From an uncultured Allorhizobium sp. (lineage in GTDB: Bacteria > Pseudomonadota > Alphaproteobacteria > Rhizobiales > Rhizobiaceae): a stretch of 64,000 nt of DNA. Position numbers and translations under genes: made by a program. The stretch lies in assembly GCA_958439205.1 (NCBI GenBank), contig OY288189.1, forward strand, positions 2,123,001-2,187,000, in the 5' to 3' direction. Shown here piece after piece: positions 43,278-52,384 of this stretch (position 1 is the stretch's first letter; every line of letters starts with the position of its first letter). The notes beneath the pieces were generated by a model. That model worked only from the letters and a program-made list of their open reading frames with translations, made no database searches and was not told the origin of the DNA.

Positions 43278-44192
43278 TCAGGGATAGCGGACCAGCGGAG
43301 GCAGCGAGGAGAGGATTGATTCGACGTTGCCACCGGTCTTCAGACCGAAGATCGTGCCGCGGTCGTAGAGCAGGTTGAACTCGACATAGCGCCCCCGGCG
43401 AACGAGTTGTTCCTCACGGTCTTCGTCCGTCCAGGGATTGTTGAAATTGGCGCGCACGATCTTCGGATAGACGAGGTTGAAGGCGCGACCGACGTCCTGA
43501 ACGAAGGCAAAATTGGCGTCGAAGCCGCCCTTTTCCTCGTCTGCCGTCAGCCAGTCGAAGAAGATACCGCCGATACCGCGGGCTTCGTTGCGGTGGGGCA
43601 GGAAGAAGTATTCGTCGCACCACTTCTTGTAGGCGGTGTAGTCGGCGACGGCCGGATGGCGTTCGCAGGTGACTTCCATGGCGCGGTGGAAGAGGCGGGT
43701 GTCCGGATCGTCTTGGGTGCGTCTGCGGTCGAGCACCGGCGTGAGGTCCGCACCGCCGCCGAACCACTGGCTGGAGGTGACCACCATGCGGGTGTTCATG
43801 TGCACGGTCGGCACATGCGGATTGACCGGGTGGGCGATCAGCGAGATGCCCGAGGCCCAGAAGCGCGGATCCTCTTCGGCGCCCGGCATTTGCTTGCGGA
43901 ATTCCGGCGAGAACTCGCCGTGGACCGTGGACGTGTGCACGCCGACTTTCTCGAAGACGCGGCCATACATCATCGACATGCGGCCGCCGCCGCCCTTGCC
44001 TTCCTCACGCTGCCAGTCCTTGGCAGTGAAGCGGCCAGGCTCGCGATCGGCCATCGGTCCGGACAGTTCGTCCTCCAGGGTTTCGAAGGAGGCGCAGATC
44101 GTGTCGCGCAGGCTTTCGAACCAGGCACGCGCAGCCGTCTTCTTTTCCTCGATGTCCTCGGGCAGGCCTTTCGCCAGTACCGGTCGCTCCAT
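43278..44192 (-). CDS. hemF: Oxygen-dependent coproporphyrinogen III oxidase
   Basis: This 304-residue aerobic coproporphyrinogen oxidase of heme synthesis shows the family blocks: a [21 protein letters not shown] glycine stretch, [53 protein letters not shown] and the C-terminal [22 protein letters not shown] region. It acts as a soluble dimer and needs oxygen. The ATG at 44192 is preceded by GGAGGGGG. An upstream in-frame ATG at 44219 lacks a ribosome site. No Fnr-type site is visible in the region ahead of the start. Confidence 0.94.
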   Translation of the reverse strand: MERPVLAKGLPEDIEEKKTAARAWFESLRDTICASFETLEDELSGPMADREPGRFTAKDWQREEGKGGGGRMSMMYGRVFEKVGVHTSTVHGEFSPEFRKQMPGAEEDPRFWASGISLIAHPVNPHVPTVHMNTRMVVTSSQWFGGGADLTPVLDRRRTQDDPDTRLFHRAMEVTCERHPAVADYTAYKKWCDEYFFLPHRNEARGIGGIFFDWLTADEEKGGFDANFAFVQDVGRAFNLVYPKIVRANFNNPWTDEDREEQLVRRGRYVEFNLLYDRGTIFGLKTGGNVESILSSLPPLVRYP

Positions 44193-44344
44193 GTCGTCCC
44201 CCTCCACGTCCTCACGCAACTCTCTCAGGACAAACGAATATCAGGTGAAATCGCAGGCGACCATATCGGGGCGGGGGTGTCCCCGGAAATTCGACTCGCC
44301 TTCCGGTTTTAGCTGCATTAATCTTGGGGTATGCGAGGGATTTC

Positions 44345-44605
44345 ATGATGAAGATGCCTGGCCCGCCATCGTTCAACGGCCTCAAGAAGCGCATCGCCGA
44401 CCACAGAGCCGGGACCGCCGGACGCGTGGGCGGGCAGTACGTGCGTGAGACCTATTGCCTGACGCGCGAAGAGGCGCGGGCCAAGGCGCGCGAATGGTTC
44501 GATACCTTCCCGAAGGCCGCCTACTGGACCGAGGTCGAGAGCTGGCGGCAGCTCGACGGTGACCAGATCGAGTTCACCATGCGGCGGCTGCCTTCGGCGG
44601 ACTGA
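44345..44605 (+). CDS. Conserved hypothetical protein
   Basis: This 86-residue, basic and hydrophilic protein is likely soluble. It is helical in the middle (LTREEARAKAREWFDTFPKAAYWTEVESWRQL) and begins MMKMPGPPSFNGLKKRI. I do not recognise a domain. An ATG 21 bases upstream is also in frame. Codon use resembles core genes. It is divergent from hemF by about 150 bases and is followed by the 150-base leader of the flagellin-like gene. Confidence 0.55.
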   Translation: MMKMPGPPSFNGLKKRIADHRAGTAGRVGGQYVRETYCLTREEARAKAREWFDTFPKAAYWTEVESWRQLDGDQIEFTMRRLPSAD

Positions 44606-44704
44606 GCGGCGTGGACGTTTGAGGCTTTAAAACGCCAATCGCTAAAATCCTAACTTTGGCAGAAAGCCAATTACAAAACCTGCTCTCTAATGTGATCGCC
44701 ATAC

Positions 44705-44723
44705 AGCCGGAATGATGCCGGCT
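44705..44723 (+). promoter_or_regulatory. Hairpin in the leader of the flagellin-like gene
   Basis: AGCCGG - AATGAT - GCCGGCT can form a stable stem in the presumed untranslated leader, about 35 bases before the start codon. The leader (44606-44758) is otherwise AT-rich. In rhizobia flagellin translation can be controlled through leaders, so this may be regulatory. Confidence 0.35.
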
Positions 44724-44758
44724 TTGGATCGACATGACATGCGACACAAGGTTTTCTC

Positions 44759-45712
44759 ATGAGTTCAGTCTGGCTCAATCCGTCCGTTGCCGGTGGCGCT
44801 TCGATGGCGGGAGCGTCTGCGTCCGCGCTCGACCAGGTGACGAAGCAGCCCGCCGCCAAGCCGGCTGTCGAAACTGATCCGAGTTCCTCCAGCTATTGGT
44901 CGATTTCCACCACGATGCGCGCGGGCAGCCTGTCCATGGGCAGCGTGCAGGAGGCGAACGAGATTGCAGCCGCGGTGACGGATACCGCCGCTCTCGGGCT
45001 TGAGCAGGCAACCGACATCGTCGCGCGCATTCAGCAGAAGCTCGTGCTCGCCAAGACCGTTGGCGCCGATCGCGATGCGATCAATGCCGACATTTCGCAG
45101 ATGAAGATGGATCTCGCAGCGGTTGTCGAGGACAGCACGTTCAACGGCGACAACTGGCTGGTAGTCGAGGCCGGCGGGCGGCCCAAGGTCGCCTCGCTGC
45201 TCGCGTCCGTCACGACGGACAAGGATGGCGGCCTGTCGATCAACATGGTGGATTTCGACACGGCCAAGTCGACGCTGGTCTCGCGCCAAGAGGCGAAGGA
45301 CGGCACGCTGACGCGGGCCTATGCCGGTACGAGCCTTGGTGGCGTTCCCTACAACTATTACCTCATGGACGCTCAGTCGCGCGAACCGAACGAGCCGGGT
45401 GCGCGCGAGATCAAGATCGACAGCCAGACGACGGGTGACGAGATCGACGGCATGATTTCATCGCTCAACCGGGTGATGATCGACATGGTCGGTGCGAGTG
45501 CCGAAGTGAGTGCGACCCGCAACCAGGTGACGGGTGACAGCGTGCTTGCGCAAGGGCTGCAGGGGGCGACTGAGCTCGGCGTCAGCCGCCTGGTGGACAC
45601 GGAACTCAACGAACAGAGCGTGCGATTGACGGCGGAGAAGGTGCAGGATCAGTTGCAAGCCTCGTCGCTCAACATGGCCAATGTCTCGATGACGTCGTGG
45701 TTGAGGCTCTAA
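44759..45712 (+). CDS. Divergent flagellin with atypical N-terminus
   Basis: This 317-residue flagellin-family protein stands alone with no other flagellar gene in the window. From residue 46 it follows rhizobial flagellins closely: YWSISTTMRAGSLSMGSVQEA, then the IVARIQQKLVLAK helix, ISQMKMDL, and FNGDNWL. The C-terminal SRLVDTELNEQSVRLTAEKVQDQL helix and final hydrophobic residues match the flagellin D0/D1 end. The first 45 residues, however, are Ser/Ala/Pro-rich (MSSVWLNPSVAGGASMAG) instead of the usual conserved N-terminal helix with NTNAGAMAAL-type and RVSSGL motifs. That helix is needed for export and polymerisation in ordinary flagellin, so this may be a minor or modified filament protein. 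A strong terminator follows. Confidence 0.78.
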   Translation: MSSVWLNPSVAGGASMAGASASALDQVTKQPAAKPAVETDPSSSSYWSISTTMRAGSLSMGSVQEANEIAAAVTDTAALGLEQATDIVARIQQKLVLAKTVGADRDAINADISQMKMDLAAVVEDSTFNGDNWLVVEAGGRPKVASLLASVTTDKDGGLSINMVDFDTAKSTLVSRQEAKDGTLTRAYAGTSLGGVPYNYYLMDAQSREPNEPGAREIKIDSQTTGDEIDGMISSLNRVMIDMVGASAEVSATRNQVTGDSVLAQGLQGATELGVSRLVDTELNEQSVRLTAEKVQDQLQASSLNMANVSMTSWLRL

Positions 45713-45736
45713 GCGTATCTCTCTGATCCGGAATCG

Positions 45737-45763
45737 AAAAGGCCCGCTTTGCGCGGGCCTTTT
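45737..45763. terminator. Bidirectional rho-independent terminator
   Basis: An eleven-base perfect stem (AAAAGGCCCGC with GCGGGCCTTTT) and a five-base loop between the convergent flagellin-like and hydrolase-like genes. Confidence 0.88.
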
Positions 45764-45779
45764 GCTGTCGGTCCTGTGT

Positions 45780-47114
45780 TCAGGTCTTGGCCCGGGGGCG
45801 CTTGGTCTTGCCGCGCGGGAGCGGGACCATGATCGGGGTCGCCGCCTTCTGGGCTTTTGCGGCAGGCGCGGCTTTCGCGGTCGGCGGAGGTTCCGCTTCT
45901 GCGGCGTCCGGTGCCGCTGCGCCGATCGCTGGCTCTGTCGGCAGCGTTTCCGTTTCGGGTAGCATTGACGGTTCGGATTCGATGATGACCGGTAGCGGGG
46001 CCTCCTCGACCATTGGAGGCGCAGGCGCTGTTTCAACCGGCTCGGCCTGTGACGCTAGTTGTTCGGGGACTGCCTCTTCCACAAAGGTTTCGACGACGGG
46101 TTCGGGCGCAATTGTCTCCGGCACAATAGGCTCAGCCACGATGGTTTCAGGCATTGCTGTCGAAACTGGCGCATCGCCCTTCAGGATCTCGCTGAGGATC
46201 TTGGTCACGGAGAGCGCCGTCGGCATGTCGGTGTTGGTCGAGTGGCCGCAAAGGGGGACCTTGATGTCGGTCGCGATTTTCGGACGCGAATTCATCTCGC
46301 CGAACCAGTCGAGTTCGCCGACGACGTCGATGACCTCGGTGAAGGCTTCCGGCATCTTGATACGGCCGCCGAAGGTGACGACGCGGGCGGTGTTCACAAG
46401 GGTTTCAAGCCGGCCCGGATCGCTGGCCTTGATTGCGTGGAGGGCATCCGCGATGACGCGGTTGCCGCGGGAATGGCCGGCAATCAGGTTAAAGGAAAGG
46501 GTCGGATCGGCGAGCAGGGTTGCCACCGTATCGGTATCGAGCCCGGTTTTGCGCTCGGTATCGGTGTCTTCGTCGCGCGTGCCATAGGCGCCGAGCTTGG
46601 GGCGACCGACGACGTCGTCAATCACTTCGAGATTGCTTCTGATATGGCCGAGCCAGCCGAAGAGGAAGGCGCCGCCGATTGCCTCGTTGACGATGTCGCC
46701 GAGGCCGTAGCCGGAGACGACGGCTGCAACAGGTGCGTCGATTGCGTCCGCGACGTTGCGGGCGAAGGCGGCAGCCCCGATGGCCGAGCCACCGATGCCG
46801 GCAACTGCCATGGCACGCACGTTGCGACCGCCGCGCAGGCGGAATTCCTCGACACTGTCACACAGGGTGAGCATGCCGCCGCCTGTGGGCGGGACGATCA
46901 TGATCAGGCCTTCGGAGGCGATGCTGTCGCTGATGTAGAAGGTTTCGTCGGCTGTGAGCGCCTTCACGTCATAGTAGAGGGCGTCGATACCGGTGTTGCG
47001 GAGCCGCCAGGGTTCGAGCGCTGCGTTGCGCATCGTGCGATGCCGGACGCGCTCGGGGAAGCTCAAGGATCGGGCGAACTGGGTAAGGCCCAGGGCGAAT
47101 GCTGTCTCAAACAT
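45780..47114 (-). CDS. Alpha/beta-hydrolase-like protein with long Pro/Glu/Ala-rich tail
   Basis: This 444-residue protein's first 315 residues look like an alpha/beta-hydrolase fold: VAGIGGSAIGAAAF, and a nucleophile-elbow-like NLIAGHSRGNRV near residue 228 (GHSRG). The remaining 128 residues form a low-complexity tail of repeated Pro-Glu-Thr/Val-Glu units (PETIVAEP, PETIAPEP, PVVETFVEE) ending in a basic PRGKTKRPRAKT. Lipase-like activity is possible. A strictly conserved acid/His pair could not be assigned. The tail suggests an extended linker, perhaps for binding DNA, polyhydroxyalkanoate granules or the cell wall, which is speculation. The ATG at 47114 has GGAGATGGAG before it; an ATG 15 bases earlier is possible. 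Confidence 0.62.
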   Translation of the reverse strand: MFETAFALGLTQFARSLSFPERVRHRTMRNAALEPWRLRNTGIDALYYDVKALTADETFYISDSIASEGLIMIVPPTGGGMLTLCDSVEEFRLRGGRNVRAMAVAGIGGSAIGAAAFARNVADAIDAPVAAVVSGYGLGDIVNEAIGGAFLFGWLGHIRSNLEVIDDVVGRPKLGAYGTRDEDTDTERKTGLDTDTVATLLADPTLSFNLIAGHSRGNRVIADALHAIKASDPGRLETLVNTARVVTFGGRIKMPEAFTEVIDVVGELDWFGEMNSRPKIATDIKVPLCGHSTNTDMPTALSVTKILSEILKGDAPVSTAMPETIVAEPIVPETIAPEPVVETFVEEAVPEQLASQAEPVETAPAPPMVEEAPLPVIIESEPSMLPETETLPTEPAIGAAAPDAAEAEPPPTAKAAPAAKAQKAATPIMVPLPRGKTKRPRAKT

Positions 47115-47267
47115 GACTCCATCTCCCATTTTGCTGCAATGCAGCATATCGTGTTCCGGATGAATTAGCAATTGCCGCTGGACAAGCCTCAGGCGGTCCG
47201 GCCCAGCCATCCTATCCGATGGTAGAGCCTCTCGCCTTGACTTCTGTCTGTTTGGGGACGGTGGGCT

Positions 47268-47726
47268 TCAGAAGCCAGTCTGGCGCAGCGCTTCGCCGGT
47301 GATCATCGCAGCTGACATCGCGACGTTGATCGACCGCTGGCCCTCGATCATGGAGATGATGACACGGTGGTCGGCCCCGTCATGGACGTGATCGGGAACA
47401 CCTGCGCTCTCGCGACCGAAGAGCAGGATGTCGTTGGCCGCGTAATCGAAGGCCGTATAGGGCAGGGCAGCCTTGGTGGATGCAAGTATCAGGCGCCGGC
47501 CCTCGGCCTTGCGCCAGGCGTCGAAGCGCTCCCAGTTGACGTGCCGGGTCATGGCGACACTCGCCAGGTAGTCCATGCCGGATCGCTTGAGGTTCTTGTC
47601 GGAGAGGACGAAGCCTGCGGGCTCGATGATGTCGACTTTCAGCCCGAGACAGGCGGCAAGCCTCAGGATGGTGCCGGTATTGCCGGGGATGTCGGGCTGG
47701 TAAAGGGCGATGCGAAGGTCGGACAT
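47268..47726 (-). CDS. trmL: tRNA (cytidine(34)-2'-O)-methyltransferase
   Basis: This 152-residue SPOUT methyltransferase is the length of TrmL. Motifs are LYQPDIPGNTGTILRLAACLG at the start, the LLFGRESAGVP motif 2 near residue 100 and the knot motif SINVAMSAAMITGEAL at the C-terminus. It 2'-O-methylates the wobble base of leucine tRNAs. The ATG at 47726 starts the first strand; open sequence further upstream has no similarity. The gene lies 150 bases upstream, on the same strand, of the hydrolase-like gene. Confidence 0.92.
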   Translation of the reverse strand: MSDLRIALYQPDIPGNTGTILRLAACLGLKVDIIEPAGFVLSDKNLKRSGMDYLASVAMTRHVNWERFDAWRKAEGRRLILASTKAALPYTAFDYAANDILLFGRESAGVPDHVHDGADHRVIISMIEGQRSINVAMSAAMITGEALRQTGF

Positions 47727-48093
47727 GCAAGGCTCATAGGCGATCCCCGGCGGACGCTCAAGCATGGCGAGATACCACGGGTTTGCTCTGTGATCGGTCT
47801 GCAACAGTTGGCGCCGAATGTCGCGCTCGCGGGAAAAGCCGGCTGGCAAAAAACGCGCGCGCCCGCTAGAACGAGGCTCTTGTTCCACACGCACCAGGGA
47901 GGGCCATCGATGGATCTATTCGGTATCTCGCGCCAGCCCCGATTTATGGCTGCTGCCGCCTGACGGCGTAACCCTCGCGTCTTTTTCCAAACTGATTCAT
48001 CCTGCGGCCATAAGTGGCCTCAATCATTGAATATTCGCGTGTCCGCGTCACCTTTTGCCGGTGTCGCCTGCGCGCCATTTCTGGAGATTTTCC
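47727..48093. other. Intergenic region between trmL and the second ABC exporter (367 bases)
   Basis: This divergent region must hold the promoters of trmL and of the ABC exporter. It contains no protein-coding frame of normal size, but one tiny frame with a very strong ribosome site lies at 47910-47963. No terminator or RNA structure was convincing. Confidence 0.6.
47910..47963 (+). CDS. Candidate 17-residue upstream peptide
   Basis: A 17-codon frame (MDLFGISRQPRFMAAAA then TGA) begins seven bases after AGGGAGGG, one of the best ribosome sites in the window, about 130 bases before the ABC exporter start. It could be a leader peptide or a small protein. It could also be what remains of a longer gene. 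No known family is recognisable at this length. Confidence 0.3.
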   Translation: MDLFGISRQPRFMAAAA

Positions 48094-50010
48094 ATGTTCT
48101 CGTGGTTCGAAAGCCGCCTGAATCCCTATCCGGTCGATGAACCGAGCCTGCCGCCGAAGGGGCTCATCGCCTTTTGCTGGCACTACACCAAACCTGCGGG
48201 CTGGTGGCTGGTTCTGCTCGGGCTGTGCTCGGGTCTCATCGCGGTCGCGGAAGTGTTTCTGTACCAGTTCCTCGGCAATATCGTTGACTGGCTGTCGACG
48301 GCCGAACGCTCCACCTTCCTGCAGACGGAGGGCGGTACGCTCGCCTGGATGGCGGCCCTGCTGCTGATCGGTCTGCCGGTGATCGGGGCCATCCACAGCA
48401 TCACCATGCATCAGGTGCTGGCGGGTAATTTCCCGATGATCGCGCGCTGGCAGATGCACCGCTTCCTGCTGCGTCACTCGATGACCTTCTTCGCCAACGA
48501 GTTTGCGGGCCGCGTCTCCACCAAGGTGATGCAGACGGCGCTCTCCATCCGCGAAAGCGTGATGAAGATCATCGACGTCTTCATCTATGCGACGACCTTC
48601 TTCGTCTCGATGCTGGCGCTGGTCGCCTCTGTCGACTGGCGGCTCGGCGTGCCGTTGGTCCTGTGGCTGATCATCTATGCGCTGATCCTGCGCTACTTCA
48701 TTCCGAAGCTGCGCAAGCTTTCGAGCGAGCAGGCGGATGCCCGCTCGATGATGACCGGCCGGATTGTCGACAGCTATACCAACATAGCGACGGTGAAGCT
48801 GTTTTCGCATGCGGGTCGTGAAGAGGTCTATGCGCGTGAGGGCATGGATGCGTTTCTCGGCACGGTTCACCGGCAGATGCGGCAGATCTCGCTGCTGAAC
48901 ATCTGCGTCGACATCAACAATGCCATCGTGCAGTTCTTCGTTGCAGCACTCGGCATCTGGTTCTGGCTGAACGGCACGGTCACGGTCGGGGCAATCGCAG
49001 TTGCCATCGGTCTTTCCATGCGCATCAACGGCATGTCGCAGTGGATCATGTGGGAAGTGGCAGCGCTCTTCGAAAACATCGGCACAGTCTACGACGGCAT
49101 GGGCATGATGACGAAGGGCCACGACATCGTCGACAAGCCGGAGGCAAAGGCACTGGCCGCGCCGAAGGGTGAAATCGTCTATGACGCCGTGCGCTTCCAC
49201 TATGGCAAGCAGAAGGGCGTGATTGAGGACTTCTCACTGACGATCAAGGCAGGCGAGAAGGTCGGTCTCGTCGGACGCTCGGGTGCAGGCAAGACGACGC
49301 TGATGAACCTGCTCCTGCGCTTCTACGATCTGGAAAAGGGCAAGATCCTTGTCGATGGCGAGGATATCTCTGCGGTCAGCCAGGACAGCCTGCGGGCGCT
49401 CGTCGGCGTGGTCACGCAGGATACCTCGCTTCTGCACCGGTCGATCCGCGACAACATCGCTTATGGTCGCCCCGATGCCACCGATGCCGAAATCATCGAG
49501 GCGGCGAAGCGGGCCAATGCCTGGGACTTCATCCAGGGCTTGTCGGACATGCAGGGCCGCAACGGGCTTGAGGCGCATGTCGGCGAGCGGGGTGTGAAGC
49601 TCTCCGGTGGCCAGCGGCAGCGTATCGCGATCGCCCGCGTCTTCCTGAAGGATGCGCCGATCCTCGTTCTCGATGAGGCGACATCGGCGCTCGACTCGGA
49701 AGTCGAGGCGGCGATCCAGGAAAGCCTGTTCAAGCTGATCGAGGACAAGACAGTCATCGCGATTGCGCACCGGTTGTCGACGCTGACGCAGATGGACCGG
49801 CTGATCGTGCTCGACAAGGGCCGGATCGTCGAAGAGGGCACGCATCAGGAACTGGTCCAGACCGGCGGCATCTATGCCGATCTGTGGAACCGCCAGTCGG
49901 GTGGTTTCCTGCCGGACCAGACAGATCCGGAGCAGGAGCTGGAGAAGACGCGCCGTGCGCAAGCCGAGGCGCGGGCGATTGGCGATGCCGCCGATGAGGC
50001 GGCCGAGTAA
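48094..50010 (+). CDS. ABC exporter half-transporter (permease fused to ATPase), copy 2
   Basis: This 638-residue fused exporter is paralogous to the genes at 505 and 56653. The membrane domain spans about residues 35-340, with the family segment VSTKVMQTALSIRES near residue 145. The ATPase has Walker A GRSGAGKT near 393, signature KLSGGQRQR near 502, and Walker B ILVLDEATSALD near 522. It carries a longer C-terminal tail than its paralogues: after RQSGGFLP there are about 30 charged residues rich in Glu, Arg and Ala. The substrate is unknown. The ATG at 48094 has GGAG seven bases upstream. A strong terminator follows. Confidence 0.9.
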   Translation: MFSWFESRLNPYPVDEPSLPPKGLIAFCWHYTKPAGWWLVLLGLCSGLIAVAEVFLYQFLGNIVDWLSTAERSTFLQTEGGTLAWMAALLLIGLPVIGAIHSITMHQVLAGNFPMIARWQMHRFLLRHSMTFFANEFAGRVSTKVMQTALSIRESVMKIIDVFIYATTFFVSMLALVASVDWRLGVPLVLWLIIYALILRYFIPKLRKLSSEQADARSMMTGRIVDSYTNIATVKLFSHAGREEVYAREGMDAFLGTVHRQMRQISLLNICVDINNAIVQFFVAALGIWFWLNGTVTVGAIAVAIGLSMRINGMSQWIMWEVAALFENIGTVYDGMGMMTKGHDIVDKPEAKALAAPKGEIVYDAVRFHYGKQKGVIEDFSLTIKAGEKVGLVGRSGAGKTTLMNLLLRFYDLEKGKILVDGEDISAVSQDSLRALVGVVTQDTSLLHRSIRDNIAYGRPDATDAEIIEAAKRANAWDFIQGLSDMQGRNGLEAHVGERGVKLSGGQRQRIAIARVFLKDAPILVLDEATSALDSEVEAAIQESLFKLIEDKTVIAIAHRLSTLTQMDRLIVLDKGRIVEEGTHQELVQTGGIYADLWNRQSGGFLPDQTDPEQELEKTRRAQAEARAIGDAADEAAE

Positions 50011-50047
50011 CGAGAGACATACCTGCTCGTTGGATCATTCGAGACTT

Positions 50048-50083
50048 GGCGGCGGCGGAGCAATCCGCCGCCGCCCTTTTTTT
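50048..50083 (+). terminator. Rho-independent terminator
   Basis: A twelve-base perfect GC-rich stem (GGCGGCGGCGGA with TCCGCCGCCGCC), a four-base loop and seven T. It ends the ABC exporter transcript. Confidence 0.9.
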
Positions 50084-50089
50084 GGTCTC

Positions 50090-50108
50090 AGCCAATTCGC
50101 GATTGGCT
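50090..50108. promoter_or_regulatory. Perfect inverted repeat upstream of the first chemoreceptor
   Basis: AGCCAAT - TCGCG - ATTGGCT sits just after the ABC exporter terminator and about 160 bases before the chemoreceptor start. Seven-base perfect arms suggest an operator. A second hairpin of the terminator region is the alternative. Confidence 0.35.
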
Positions 50109-50270
50109 CCCTGCCTGCGCCATCAAAGGTTGCGTGCAATTTAAGTAATTTATTCATTGTTGATTCTTTAGAACGGTTTCATCCCGACCTATTGGACGAT
50201 GTCTTGTCCTTACACCCTGGCGACCTCCCACGCCGGGTTGGGAATGCTTTTTCCTCTCCGGAGACCAATC

Positions 50271-52193
50271 ATGTCCAATCTCAAGATCAAAGTCGTCTTG
50301 CCGCTGCTGTTTGCTGTCGTGCTGGCATTCGGCATCGGCCAGGGCATCCTCGCCGTCACCTTCATCGAAAACGTCAAGGAACAGGTGGATATCATCGGCC
50401 GCGAGCGCCTGCCGAGAACGCTGGCAGTGGCGCGGATGAACGCGACTTTCGCCGAAGTGCGCCGTGACTACTCGATGCTTCTCAGTGCTGCACCTGACGA
50501 GTTGGACGCTATTTCTGCGGCCACCAAGACAGCGCTGTCAGATCGTGATGCAGCGTTTGCTGCCTATGAGCCGATGATCAGCATGCCGGCGACGCGCGCA
50601 CGCTTCGACCGGATGAAGGTGGCGCTCGCCGAATATGACCGTCTGGCCTCTCAGATGGTCGAACTGAAGCGTGCGGGCAACGAATCTGCCGCCAAGGCGC
50701 TGTTTACCGGCTCCATGGCTGCCAGCGCCCGCGAACTCGTGAGCGTGATGGATGAAACGATCAAGGCCAATGTCGAACTGAGCGATGCCGCCATCGCCGA
50801 GGCGGACCAGGTTTCGTCGTCCGCGATCAACATTACCATTCTTGCCGTTCTCATCAGCGGCCTGATTGCGGCCGGTGCTGCCTTCTTCAGCTTTGCCCGT
50901 GTCGTCCGTCCGATTTCCGCCATCACCGATTCGATGCGCGGTCTTGCCGCCGGCGACACCAAGACGGAGATCCCATTTGCCGGCCGTCACGACGAAATCG
51001 GCGATATGGCCGCTGCCGTCGCCGTCTTCCGCGACAATGCGATTGAACGTGCTGCGCTGGAACGTCAGGCAGAAGAAAACCGCTCGCTGAGCGAAACCGA
51101 GCGCCAGGCACGCGAGGCACAGAAGGCCCGCGAAGCAGCCGAGGTTCAGTTTGCAGTCGACCAGCTCGCATCCGGTCTGCAGCGCCTGTCGGACGGTGAC
51201 CTCGTCGCCCAGATCAGCGAACGCTTTGCCGATCACCTCGATCCGCTGCGTCTCAACTTCAATCAGTCGGTTGCCCGCCTGAAGGAGGCAATGCGCGCCG
51301 TCAGCGAAAACGCCCGGTCGATCGATGCCGGCGCCAACGAGATGCTGGCAGCAGCCGACGATCTGTCGAAGCGCACCGAACAGCAGGCGGCGTCCGTCGA
51401 GGAAACGGCCGCAGCACTTGAGCAGGTGACGACGGCCGTCAAGGACAGCGCAATCCGCGCCGACGAGGCAGGCCAGCTGGTCAGCCGCACGCGGGAAGGG
51501 GCCGAGCATTCCGGCGAGGTCGTTCGCCGCGCCGTTTCTGCCATGCAGGCGATCGAGAAGTCGTCTTCGGAAATCTCGAACATTATCGGCGTCATCGATG
51601 ACATCGCCTTCCAGACGAACCTGCTGGCGCTGAACGCCGGCGTCGAGGCAGCTCGTGCGGGTGAAGCCGGCAAGGGTTTTGCCGTCGTTGCCCAGGAAGT
51701 GCGCGAGCTTGCCCAGCGGTCTGCCAATGCGGCGAAGGAGATCAAGGCGCTGATCACGACGTCCGGCGAGCAGGTTCGCAACGGTGTGAGCCTGGTCGAT
51801 GAGACCGGCCGGGCGCTTGAGACCATCGTGCGCGAAGTGCAGGAGATCAACCAGAACGTTCTGGCCATCGTCACCTCGACCCGCGAACAGTCGACGGGCC
51901 TGCAGGAAATCAGCATGGCGGTCAACCAGATGGACCAGGGGACGCAGAAGAACGCGGCCATGGTCGAGCAGTCTACGGCTGCAAGCCATGGGCTGGCGCA
52001 GCAGGCGGGCCAGCTGATGCAGCTGATGTCGCAGTTCAAGACGGACGAGGGCGGCTATCAGGCATCGTCGCGCGTAGCGCCGGCGACGTCTTCGGCCCAG
52101 CCGCAGCCGTCGCCCGCCCGGGCGCTCGGCCGCAAGATCGCCAATGCCTTCAAGGGCAATACGGCTGTCGCTGCCGAGTGGTCTGAATTCTGA
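50271..52193 (+). CDS. Methyl-accepting chemotaxis protein, tandem copy 1
   Basis: This 640-residue transmembrane chemoreceptor has TM1 at about residues 7-29, a four-helix-bundle-like periplasmic sensor (30-185), TM2 at about 188-212, a HAMP domain ([17 protein letters not shown]), a second HAMP-like linker, and the signalling hairpin whose tip reads [37 protein letters not shown] (residues ~440-476). The C-terminus ends EWSEF, a WxxF pentapeptide that in other receptors tethers CheR/CheB. The ligand is unknown. The ATG at 50271 has CGGAGA upstream. The following gene is a close paralogue, separated by 191 bases and a terminator, so each has its own promoter. Confidence 0.92.
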   Translation: MSNLKIKVVLPLLFAVVLAFGIGQGILAVTFIENVKEQVDIIGRERLPRTLAVARMNATFAEVRRDYSMLLSAAPDELDAISAATKTALSDRDAAFAAYEPMISMPATRARFDRMKVALAEYDRLASQMVELKRAGNESAAKALFTGSMAASARELVSVMDETIKANVELSDAAIAEADQVSSSAINITILAVLISGLIAAGAAFFSFARVVRPISAITDSMRGLAAGDTKTEIPFAGRHDEIGDMAAAVAVFRDNAIERAALERQAEENRSLSETERQAREAQKAREAAEVQFAVDQLASGLQRLSDGDLVAQISERFADHLDPLRLNFNQSVARLKEAMRAVSENARSIDAGANEMLAAADDLSKRTEQQAASVEETAAALEQVTTAVKDSAIRADEAGQLVSRTREGAEHSGEVVRRAVSAMQAIEKSSSEISNIIGVIDDIAFQTNLLALNAGVEAARAGEAGKGFAVVAQEVRELAQRSANAAKEIKALITTSGEQVRNGVSLVDETGRALETIVREVQEINQNVLAIVTSTREQSTGLQEISMAVNQMDQGTQKNAAMVEQSTAASHGLAQQAGQLMQLMSQFKTDEGGYQASSRVAPATSSAQPQPSPARALGRKIANAFKGNTAVAAEWSEF

Positions 52194-52218
52194 TCATTCG
52201 CATTCGACAATGAGAGAG

Positions 52219-52246
52219 GGAGGGGCAGCGATGCTCCTCCTTTTTT
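52219..52246 (+). terminator. Rho-independent terminator
   Basis: A nine-base stem GGAGGGGCA/TGCTCCTCC (one G-U pair) with a GCGA loop and six T, 25 bases after the first chemoreceptor. Confidence 0.85.
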
Positions 52247-52384
52247 GTTTGGTCGCCGCACCGGGTGCCTGTGGACGAGGCGAGAATTGCCCTTCGGACC
52301 GTAAGGCTTTGTTAGAATTAGGATTGGCATGGAGGCTGTCGGTATTTTTCCGATCGCCTACTTCCATTTCAATTCAGGATTTCA

